This document shows positions 11,034 through 20,735 of a stretch of 64,000 bases of DNA, one piece after another. Source of the DNA: Magicicada septendecula (Eukaryota; Arthropoda; Insecta; Hemiptera; Cicadidae). The notes below the pieces were generated by a model. That model saw only the letters and a program-made list of their open reading frames with translations. It ran no database searches and was not told the DNA's origin. The position numbers and the translations under genes are program-made. The number at the start of each line of letters is the position of its first letter. Positions within the stretch are counted from its first letter, which is position 1. Location: contig CM068367.1 in assembly GCA_034769895.1 (NCBI GenBank), forward strand, positions 124,967,927-125,031,926, given 5' to 3'.

Positions 11034-11586
11034 TGTTATGACGGTCTACTCGATCGTCGTAGGTACAGTGGAAACAAAATACGTACAAGACACCAATTAA
11101 GTCATTAATCACACCTTTAATTGTTACAGTAAAACAGTTGGTAATTAACAACACAGTCTCTACAACAAATCAAATGAAAATTGTTCACACGCAATAAAAT
11201 GTCCACTAATATTAAAACTCAATTGTATTACAATTATACCGTCCGATTATAAAACACAACACTTCACTAATAACTACTTGTACGTACACAGTAATAACTG
11301 GAACCGCTCTGGAAATATATCGCAGCTGTACTGAAAACTAAGGCCGCTACCGCCATGTATTTATAGTCCCGCTCACACGCCAGAAGCTTCCAAACTGCGT
11401 CTTATCTCTCGTGTGAACTACGTAATTAACTGCGGCCTTGACACAGGCCAAGTGCCCGAGCGAAGCCCGGCACAGTCGAGAAGATTCTCGCAAAATGCGT
11501 CTAGCAGCATGTACGCCACACGCTTACATTCTGGATCTCTCTGGAATGTTCGACAAACAAGTAGATTGTTCTGTGATGCCGTAACA
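11034..11586 (-). mobile_element. Solo LTR of the Gag-protease retrotransposon family
   Basis: On the minus strand this 553-bp segment is homologous to the LTRs at 41852-42436 and 44556-45140. It shares the TATAAATA promoter context, the 'gatcgagtag' end and the 'tgttctgtgatgccg' start region. On the plus strand it starts TGTTATGAC and ends GCCGTAACA. The 4-bp direct repeat atat flanks it (11030-11033 and 11587-11590). It is visibly diverged from the 41.8-45.1 kb copy, so it is an older insertion reduced to a solo LTR by recombination. Confidence 0.8.
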
Positions 11587-11590
11587 ATAT

Positions 11591-12550
11591 CGTACATATT
11601 TTTCTTATAATTAAAATAAAACATAAAAACTATCCTACTTGAAAAGGGTTGGTTACATTTCAGGAATGGACAAGCTTCACACACACAAACAAAAAATACA
11701 CGTGTACACAACACTAGCAACAGGTGTGCCAGGAATGCGTGTCCATGCATGAATCGTGTGTTCCCTATTTAGCTACGATAAAGCTTGCAATCTGAAGCAT
11801 GTTTATTAATCCATATTTATTTATATTTATTATTTATTTAAATTATTTTGGCAATGCACAGTACTGTTAATGGTTGTACTGTTGCAATATGTATATATTT
11901 TTTTTTTGCAGTTATTCAGCGGCCGTACATTGCACTGATTGCATAACATTCGGCAGCCGGGTGTATTTGGCGGCTATATACGGCAGCTGAATGATCATGT
12001 GTAGTTATTTCATTTTCTTAACCTCCCAAGGACAAAACAAAAATTAATTTTTCCAAAAAATGTTGGCTGCCAAATTTTATGTAGAACTTGCCATTTGTAT
12101 ATTTTTTACGTTCACGGTACAACCGTTGGCAGCATGACAATCGCCTGTTTATATCTTGACATGTATATGTTACGGCATGTTTTACGACATTTCGCGGCCA
12201 AAAACTGGCAACGCTGCTGCATTCGAATGTCTGTACGCACATATTTTCAGTTGTGTTTGTGTTATCATCGAGTTATGTTGAATGCTGACGCAAGAGTTCT
12301 TCCCGATTGCACGTGGTTATCTACGATACAATGAATTCTTCACGCCGGATTATAGTAAAACCAAAGCTGAATTATTCATATTTATCTAGATCTGTTATCC
12401 TGACCCAGAAATTTTCTTGTAAGGTCTTGGAATATAGGTACATTTTACAATGAAATGATTAATTTTACAATTATCATTGAGTGTCCATATTTTCTCTTAA
12501 AAATGAATCATGTTATTTACATTGATCCATTTTTCTAAACGTGAAAATGC
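11591..12550. other. Non-coding sequence upstream of the recombinase-like ORF
   Basis: No supported gene. Several 'ggcagc' and 'ggctgcc' motifs recur here (11930-12130) and again near 17310-17540. They may be remnants of one repeat, but I could not define boundaries. Confidence 0.35.
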
Positions 12551-13366
12551 ATGGTAATAAAAGGAAAGAGAAAGGCAACACCAGTATTATTCAGTTTGGA
12601 TGTTCAAAAGCACATAGACTTAATTCTGAACGTAAGACGAAATTTTGTAAACGACGAAAACAAGTATATTTTTGCACCTCCAGGAAGTGATAACACAATT
12701 GTCGGATACAGATTACTTCGAAAATATGCAATGCTTGTAGGTCAAAGACCTGACGCCATTTCAACAAGGATACACCGAAGCAACTACAGATTATCTGATG
12801 ACACATTCCAAACGACAAAAATTACAAAGCTGTTGCTAATGATGGAGAAAGGTGAAGGGACACAATACAAGAGTAGGCCGCTGGATGAAATAGCTATTCC
12901 TCTGGAAGATAACCTTATTACAAACTGTAGAAATGCAACAAACTTCAGCGACAGTTCAGATAGTGAATATCCGGAAGATAATCCACTTCATGATATTTTA
13001 TCAGGTACTTCAAGAAATGCAGACAGCAGAGAGGACAACATAATTACGATGCCAGAACTCAGTGAGGATGTACTGCAGCCATATAAAGACAAAAAAACCG
13101 GTACCAGAAACAAAGTAACTAAAAAAGATGTTTACAAATGGACGAACGAACAACGCAAGGTAGTTGGAGAGTTCTTTAAAACTCACACTAAAGAAACAAT
13201 TCCTCCAAAGAGACATGAAGTAGAACAGCTGTATGAATTATATCCACAACTAAAGTTACCACAAAGCTCAAGGAAAGTATTTGTACAAAATGTTTACACA
13301 AAAAAAAAAATTGATGTAGCTAGGAAAAGAATAGGCTTAAATAATAGGCCTACACTTGCTACTTAA
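12551..13366 (+). pseudogene. Crypton-like tyrosine-recombinase C-terminal half (relic ORF)
   Basis: This is a 271-codon open frame. The start 'IKGKR..TPVLFS.DVQKHIDLI', then 'YIFAPPGS' and 'LLRKYA' (residues about 4-62), matches the conserved catalytic-domain lead-in of a metazoan transposon-like tyrosine-recombinase family (recall). The nucleophile region is visible as 'HRSNYRLSDDTFQ' with Tyr at about residue 79. The expected Arg-Lys-His and Gly-His blocks just before it are missing, as if about 30-40 residues were lost in frame. A DNA-binding-like tail (about 190-255, 'KWTNEQRKVVGEFFKTH') follows. The N-terminal half is absent. It is catalytically dead as read; whether the protein is used is unknown. 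Confidence 0.5.
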
Positions 13367-13562
13367 ACAAAGTGAACCATGTTGCTGTAAATAATTTGTT
13401 TGATTATAGTTTTCATTATTGTATTATTAAATAATATAATACTGAATTATTATTATTAATAATATTATTATTATTGTTACTAGTATAATTAATTACTTTA
13501 TTGTTACAACTGTACTTACTTTAATATTGTTACTACTAAAATTATTTATTCTTCGTATTGTT
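13367..13562. other. AT-rich 3' flank of the recombinase relic
   Basis: Very AT-rich stretch with many TTATTA runs and no gene. Confidence 0.4.
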
Positions 13563-13627
13563 TAAATTAGCAGCCATCCTTACTTTTCTTTTATAAAATT
13601 GCTAAACTGCTATAATTGTTATTATTT

Positions 13628-13665
13628 AGACAAAGCTTTTCGTCATCACTGACATCTTCAGGTCT
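13628..13665 (-). ncRNA. Hammerhead-like core, copy 1
   Basis: Minus-strand copy of the 38-nt core described at 13929-13966; sequence identical by eye. Confidence 0.4.
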
Positions 13666-13836
13666 TAAACAACCTTTTCACTTTTACTTTGATTTTTAAA
13701 TACTTAAAAAATTCCCTTACGTTTTTATATTTATCTGCTTGCAATTCGCATGTTTTATTCTTCGTATTGTTTAAATTAGCAGCCATCCTTACTTTTCTTT
13801 TATAAAATTGCTAAACTGCTAAAACTGTTATTATTT

Positions 13837-13874
13837 AGACAAAGCTTTTCGTCATCACTGACATCTTCAGGTCT
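13837..13874 (-). ncRNA. Hammerhead-like core, copy 2
   Basis: Second minus-strand copy of the same 38-nt core, identical by eye to the copies at 13628-13665 and 13929-13966. Confidence 0.4.
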
Positions 13875-13928
13875 TAAACAACGAAGACCTGAAGATGGTT
13901 GTTTAAGAAAACAAACTTTGGTTTTTTA

Positions 13929-13966
13929 AGACCTGAAGATGTCAGTGATGACGAAAAGCTTTGTCT
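13929..13966 (+). ncRNA. Hammerhead-like core, copy 3
   Basis: Stem I pairs agac (13929-13932) with gtct (13963-13966). CTGAAGA at 13933-13939 fits the hammerhead consensus CUGANGA. One extra U is followed by a 3-bp stem II (gtc/gac, 6-nt loop). GAA then leads into the self-complementary aagctt (13956-13961), which would serve as stem III, with a UUU cleavage triplet just before gtct. The architecture, including the extra U and the palindromic stem III, parallels the Penelope-element candidate at 38875-38931. Stem II is short, so activity may be weak or need a dimer. Confidence 0.45.
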
Positions 13967-14015
13967 AAATAATAACAATTATAGCAGTTTAGCAATTTTA
14001 TAAAAGAAAAGTAAA

Positions 14016-15169
14016 ATTATTTACTATTAGCACAAATTTGTAAACAGTGAAACTTCTGAATACCAGTCAGTCACGCGGACAAAACATTTGTCTGCTGTAA
14101 AGAAGTGACGGCTATATGGAAAACTGTGTTAGTCGTTTTGTTAAATGTTGTGTGTTTTAATAAAACAGAGCTAGAAATTCATTAGGCCTACTTCATGTAA
14201 CTAAGTACGGAAAACTATCACATATAGCACTAAAAAAGACAACTATTAACCTGTTAATGTAGACAAATAATATTTTATTACTGGACATCTAGTAGGCTAT
14301 TAAAAAAAGTAAAATAGAATGACTCATGAAAACCAAAAACGGGCATTAATGGTAAAAACAAAAATAAAAATGTACGGCAATACCATTAAATCTATCAGAA
14401 CAGTTCTAACGTTGTAGAATTATAACGACATCCCATTCTTTCACGTACGACGGTACTCTGTAATGCAGCAAAAAATTACTGTGTGCGTCTGGGTGCACTG
14501 AACATCGATAATTGTGTCTTCAAAACTTGATAACTCGTGTTCTAATGAAAACCTTTACTGTTTTTTGCCGTAATATACAAGTTGACTAATAGGCTAGTGA
14601 TGGAATATTTAAATTCTTTAACGGTATGTTTTAAGCTCGATATTCCCGATTTTTATTTATACTTGTATTTTCCTGTTATAAAAAGTAAAATACTGTCTAG
14701 TGAAAAGTATTTTTCTGTCCTATAGTTTCCGCTAGATGGAGAAAATAGTACCAAAGAACAGAGACATTTTTATGTTTTCGGCCGTTATTAGGAAATATGT
14801 GAGCATTGTGTCTTACGGTAAAATAGCCGGGATTACAGAAGTGTTCCCTATTAAGAGAAGCCTCTTAGCAGAAGTTTTACTCTATTTATAAAAAACGGTT
14901 AAAGAGAATTCTCTATGACAGTTTTTGCTACGTATTATTTAATTTTTATTATTTCGTGTCTACTTCAGTATGTAGGCCCTACTTTATTAGTAATATGTTC
15001 TTTTAACATGTGCTTTGTTTTCATTTACATTTTTAGCATAGTATATAAGCTTTTTAAAAATGATGTAACGGAATGTTATTCTGAATGACAGTTTTCTAGT
15101 ACATTTGTATCGCTATCTACAATTTCATTTTCATTTTATGGTGTCGAATAAAGTGTATATTAATATGTA
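14016..15169. other. AT-rich non-coding sequence
   Basis: No gene or repeat boundary recognised over this stretch. Confidence 0.4.
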
Positions 15170-15919
15170 TAGTGTAGTGCCGATTGTCCGTGGTAACTGG
15201 GGGAAGGATGATCACGGATAATCGGTATACGTTAGGTATTAATTCAAACGAAAAATTATGAAACCTGTCACACAGAAAAAGACCGAATGGGCTATTTCAA
15301 TGAACAAATTGTGCGTATAAAATAATATAAATAAAAAAAGTAATTTCTTTAAAAAAGTCGGTAATTTTGTTTGTGCACTTTATTTTTTATTATATACCCA
15401 CGGACTTGCAAGACATCAACGAAGTCAACATTATCTTCATCTTCCATAAATTTTAGTAAAGTTTCTGCAGATGTTAGAGATACGGAACACAGTAGGCCTA
15501 CATTTGAGTTTGGTTGTAGTTCGTCGTCGTCGTCCACTTCCTCTTCTTGAGTGCTCACAACGGCTAGCAGTGATACATACTGGAATGTTTCTCTTCTGGT
15601 GCAATAGGTCATGAAATCTAATATCAGCATATTTATGTTAATGACGTGAGGTTTAATTGTTAAACAACGATAACGAGTAACAGCTTACTTTTACAAACTT
15701 TTAAATATATGGTACTGTACCGTATTTTCATTAAAACATGCACTGTACAGCATTCACGTGTTTTTGAATCTCTTTGCTGACGTGCGTAATAAAATAGTAA
15801 AAGATAAACAAATTGAATTTTGTAGTCAAATCTTCTAAACTTTCAACTACAGCAGGTAGAGTATACATAATTGGTAAGACCATGGTTAACCTATACCACG
15901 GATTAACGGCGCTACACTG
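15170..15919 (-). mobile_element. Internally deleted pogo/Tigger-type DNA transposon
   Basis: The ends are imperfect inverted repeats: 'tagtgtagtgccgattgtcc' on the left and, read from the right end inward, 'cagtgtagcgccgttaatcc'. Both are followed by 'gtggta'. A TA dinucleotide flanks each end (15168-15169 and 15920-15921), the usual pogo/Tigger target duplication. At 750 bp it is far shorter than an autonomous copy (compare 2.3 kb at 55045-57343). It keeps only the C-terminal part of a transposase frame on the minus strand. Confidence 0.65.
15349..15630 (-). pseudogene. C-terminal remnant of a Tigger-like transposase
   Basis: The 93-codon frame has an acidic stretch (EEEVDDDDE) followed by a predicted helical segment (about residues 54-88, 'SAETLLKFMEDEDN...'). 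This arrangement resembles the C-terminal tails of pogo/Tigger transposases, as in the complete copy at 55504-57045. No DDE residues remain. Assignment rests mainly on its position between the inverted repeats. Confidence 0.4.
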
Positions 15920-15921
15920 TA

Positions 15922-16429
15922 CTTTATTAACAGGACACTGTTTTGTACAATGTTCTACAGGTGTGACATTCTGTATGATATATGTTTTTCTGTATGATAT
16001 TCTTGTAGTACATTTTCATCATTATGTATTAATTAATTTCAATCACATTTTTCATCTGCATTAGTATGTTCTTCTTTAATATATAGGCCTAATACGATTT
16101 CCCTTTCATTTATAAGACAGATTTTACACTTTTTAAAAATTATTTGACAAGTTATTGTCATTTATGATATTTGTGTATTCATGTAAATTTGTGTATCATT
16201 TGTATTATTTAATTCTGATTATTTTGCTTTTTTCCCACTTCTTTATATATCGTTATCGTATTATGAATTTGATTATTTTTTATTATTTTTTTTTACTTTT
16301 CTGCTGTAAAAGAATGTCGTTCTGCAAGAGTGAGTTATTAAATTTGAACATTTTCAAAATAAACAAAATTTGAGTTTTCTTAACGTTTTTACATCATCTC
16401 TATCAAAAAAGTAGTAATAGTCCCTGTTT

Positions 16430-16460
<31 letters not shown>

Positions 16461-17562
16461 CGCGCACATGCTATAAACTTCTTTTAAAGCACGCGCGTGT
16501 GAATTTATGAATGTATTGTACATACACTGTGGCAGGTCACGTCAAAACAGTTTTCAAATCAACGCCTAATTTTATACACATCTGGTCAGTAAAAGGGATT
16601 ATGGTATGGTATGGTTTGGTTTGGTTTGGTCTTGGTCTCGGTTGGTTTGGTTTCTTATTCTATCATTGGCTTTTCTATTCTATCATATTTTAACAAAATT
16701 TCTTGAAACAGTTTCAAAATTGTGGCCTTTTTTTTTAAGCAGTCATCATGTTTTTGGTATTTCTGCGATAGTGGTGTGTTTTATTAAAAAATTGTAATAA
16801 CAAATTAAATTATACAAAAATCTTGTAATATGTGTTCTTACACGTTTTTTGATTAAACGCGCAAAAACGAGGAACCTCAAGAAACATGTTTTGACTGTAT
16901 GTTGTTTTCTCAGATTTCTGAATTAAAGGTGTATTTCATCAGAAAAATGATGTGTCAACAAAAATTAAAGTACTCATAAAACAGTATTTCTTCTTGCAGC
17001 GTCTGATAAAACAAACTGAACACGTAAACTGTAAAAAACCTCTTCTCGAATCTGTTATTTCTGTATGAACATTATGGTAGAATTGGTGGGTAAGTACAAC
17101 CTGAAATTTCAGTCCAATGATTTTCTTTCATTTTGGAGAAAGGACATGTAATTCTAATTAACAGTGCACATACAACAGCATGACAATGACAAAAACAAAC
17201 CAAGCGAATTGTGTTGAATAAACATATCAACAAAATTCTAAGACGACTGTAGCTGAAGTACGTATGGCAACGTTGTTAGCTTCCAAATATCATCAAGACT
17301 TCGAAGAATAATAAAAATTGGCAGCCAAATATAACCTATATACGTTATACGCCAGATGACTGGAAACTGACAGCAGCCAAAATACACCATTTCTAAAAGC
17401 TTATTAGTTTACTAATTTTTTTTAACATAAACATTACAGATGGGTTATTTAAGGTCTGGTAACACTATATACATCTTCAAATATATTTATATTACACTCC
17501 TTCTTATGGCAGCTAAATGTCTTCAAAACTTAAGGCAGCCAAATAGATAGCGAGATGTATAT
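15922..17562. other. Non-coding sequence with simple repeats
   Basis: Contains a (GT)n/(GC)n run at about 16429-16465 and a degenerate ggtttggt tract at about 16600-16660. 'ggcagcc' motifs recur near 17310-17540. No gene is supported. Confidence 0.45.
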
Positions 17563-20500
17563 TGTAGCATAACAAAATATTACGCTAAACATTTAACTTA
17601 ATGCAACATAAATAAGGAAGAAAAGTTCCATAGTGAGTGAGAAGAATGAATTGTTTTAAGGATTACACTAGAAACTGTATATTAAGTCAATAAAATGTTG
17701 ATAAAAATCGAAAAATAACAAAGAAAATCATTGATCAAAATAACTTACTATGTAAAAACCCAATAAACCAGCAGTATACCCAGTAGATTGGGGAAGCAGT
17801 AAAAAGGAAATACAAGAAAAAGGAAATAAAAGGATGAAACCATATTAATAAGGGAAATGTATAAGGTCAAGATGCAGAGAAACCACAAGACCAGAAATTA
17901 CTAATATAATAATGAAGAAGGGACAAAATATGTCAAGATTCCCCAAAAAAAAAAACTAGAAACAAGAAAAGCTATACCAAAAAATGGTAATCATGGAATA
18001 CATACCATTAAACAAAATTAAAACTAATATATGTAGACCCAATAACAAGTTACAAGATACAATCCCAAAGAAAACCGAATTGTATACTAGTTGTAAGCAT
18101 AATATGTGGAAAAAATTATTAAAAGGACTACCATTAGTGTAGCCAAAATAAATGACACATTATAATAAAGTGTAGTATAAAAAATCTATTAAAAAAGACT
18201 ACCATCAGTGTAGGGAAATACTAAATAAAAACTAAAGAGACAGTCTAATGACTGAGTACAATTTTGATAATAAAAGTGTTTTAGTGATTAGGCATAATAA
18301 CAATATAATAGGTATAAGATGTTTTTATTTTATTGTATTAGCAAATTAGGTATAGGGAACACAAGAGACAGTTAATAACTGAAAGTGTCATTAGTTATAA
18401 GATGTTTTTATGTTAATGTGTTATCAAATTAGTTATAGTAATTAAAAGAGACAGTTAATAACTGAAGATGTTATTAGGAATAAGATGTTTTAATAGGATA
18501 AGGTTTGTGATAAAAGGAAACATAAAAACAAAGGACAGCCAACGACTGATAATAGTGCTGATAATATGTTTCCATTATAATTCTAAATATATAGAAAATA
18601 ATAGGCATAAGATGTTTTAATGTTATGGTTAAATGATATTATAAAAAAAAAAGTTTAGTAGATATAAGATATTCCATTGTATTTTAAAATCATGTTATTT
18701 AATTTTCCAGTGTGTAAGGCAGAGAGGCAAGTAGGATATAGAAATGTAATAAGTTTATTCAAAACAGTAAATAATGTACAAGCAGACTAGCTAAGACACC
18801 ATTTTAGAAAACACAGACTAATAATATAAACCAAAACTATCTATCAGAGAATCAAGCTATATAATAGAAATAGAATTCAATACATACAATACAGAAATTG
18901 AAAATATAATTAATACAGATACAATTAATAGCGAATAGAATGACAAAGGAAAGAAAATTAACTTCTTTTTGAAACAAATAATACTAGGCCTATAAGGGTA
19001 ATCAAATCAGACTAAACAGTAAATTAATCAATATTGAAGTGTTTTAACAACAAAATTATTAACAACAAAGATAATCACGGAGTTATTAAGAATATTCCAT
19101 GGAAATATTATCAGAAATAACAATTAAAAACCATTTAAACAATAAATTTGTACAAAATATGAGGCACACAATCATTATAAAAAATTGTAATTTTTGGGCT
19201 TAAATGAGCTTGAAACAAACCCAGCTATATATCAAAAGATGTAAAATTAATTAATCAATATTACTGAGTAGTTAGATTTATGTAAAATTAAGAAATATTT
19301 GAATTACAGTAAAAAATAAGAAAACTTATTATGTATATTTAGATGGTGAACCAAGTCTTAGACAGATATTTTTATAGTTAAACAATATAAAGAGGTAAAA
19401 GACATAGCACAAATTACCCTAAAACGACGATGTTGAGTCTATTAGTCTATTGTTAATCGTGAAGACGACTAGTTGGAAATGTGTTAGCAGAATACCGAAA
19501 ACAGATTAATTTTGTGTAAAACAGAGTGTGGTTATGCGGCGTGTAACAGAGGTTATCTAAAAGTGAAAATAACTTTAACTATCAATTTATAACACTTCAC
19601 AAATTCCAAACAACAGTAATAACACCATCAAACTCAAACACAAGAAATCAACAGCCATTTTGAGACAATTTTGGACCATATTCGCAGAACACCAATACAC
19701 ATATTTGAACACCGGACACTTCACAAGAAACCCATCACGAAAACGACATCGCAGGAGACGAGAGGACACTCTACACTATATTCCTGGACCAACACTACTT
19801 CGCAGAGAAGGGAATATCATTTTATTTCTGCGGGAGAATCTCAGCCAGTTCCAGCAGTATAGCCCCTAAAATCGAGGAGACGTCGGCCATACTTGATTTT
19901 CTCACCAGCACGAGTGCACTGCCAGCTTGAAAGGAGTGACGTCATTTCGTCAAATTGGTTCGCTATTCATTTTTCTAATTGACAATTTAAATAATAATCT
20001 TGTTTTATTTCAGCCATAATAATTTAGTTTAAGAATACCTGTAAGAATGTATCTTGTTCCTTGCCCTCTGACCATTTCGACTCGTTAAAAGAACCATAAT
20101 TACTAACATTGTAAAAAATATATTTTATTAATCTTGTTCGCTACCGACTGGAGCACATATTAGCCAATGCCTTGGCCATGCGCAGTTTGAATGGCGCATA
20201 ATTTTGAATGTTAATAAATGAACATCATTATTCAGTTACAAGAGTTGTTTTTATTTCTATAATTAATGTTAACTATTTTTTTTTCTAAACAAAAAATAAT
20301 TTACAGTGCTAGAATAAATACCTGAGAAAAGCACACACACAATTAATTAATTAATTGTTAATTAATTAAATTAACCAATTAAACCGAACTCAATATTAGT
20401 AAAAATTCCATAATTTACAAAATTTTATTTTATTATCAATCAATCACACTTAACTATAAAATATTATTTATATTTAATTTATTCTTTGTAATTGGTGAAT

Positions 20501-20617
20501 CCAAAGTGGAGCTGTATCATCGGCGAGTTCAACACCGAGATCCAGACAACATACATAATTCTTGCTATCTACACATCTACATATATTTTATTTATTTAAA
20601 TTTTTATATATATAACA
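17563..20617 (+). repeat. 5' LTR (3055 bp)
   Basis: Very long for an insect gypsy LTR. It contains degenerate tandem segments (about 18100-18620) with recurring 'gagacagttaataactgaa' and 'ataagatgttttta' phrases. A GC-richer part follows (about 19650-19960), then an AATAAA signal at 20213-20218. Short open frames at 19660-19869 are duplicated in the 3' LTR and have no recognisable domain. Confidence 0.9.
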
Positions 20618-20620
20618 AAT

Positions 20621-20638
20621 TGGCGTCCAACTAAAGGG
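20621..20638 (+). other. Primer-binding site region
   Basis: TGGCGTCCAACTAAAGGG begins three bases after the LTR end. The TGGCG start is typical of insect gypsy-type primer-binding sites. I did not assign the tRNA. Confidence 0.55.
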
Positions 20639-20735
20639 CTTTAAATAGGAGGGAATAGAGTTATAAAATAAGGACGAGTGTCCAATTTCGTATTTTTAGC
20701 TTGGCAGCGGTCAATAGGTCGGAAGAGGGAGCGAG

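Larger units (their letters stand above)
13563..14010. repeat. Direct plus inverted repeat cluster carrying hammerhead-like cores
   Basis: A roughly 120-bp unit ('gcagccatcc' to 'tcttcaggtcttaaac') occurs twice in the same orientation (about 13565-13672 and 13750-13881). It occurs once inverted (about 13921-14015), so the second and third copies can fold back on each other. Each copy carries the same 38-nt ribozyme-like core. Confidence 0.75.

Noticed and set aside
16920-16960. tttcatcag...gaa as another hammerhead core
   Set aside because: No GAAA at the right distance and no supporting stems.
19660-19869. Short basic ORFs inside the 5' LTR, repeated at 30008-30217
   Set aside because: They occur only because the LTR is duplicated; no domain, and two overlapping frames are open equally.
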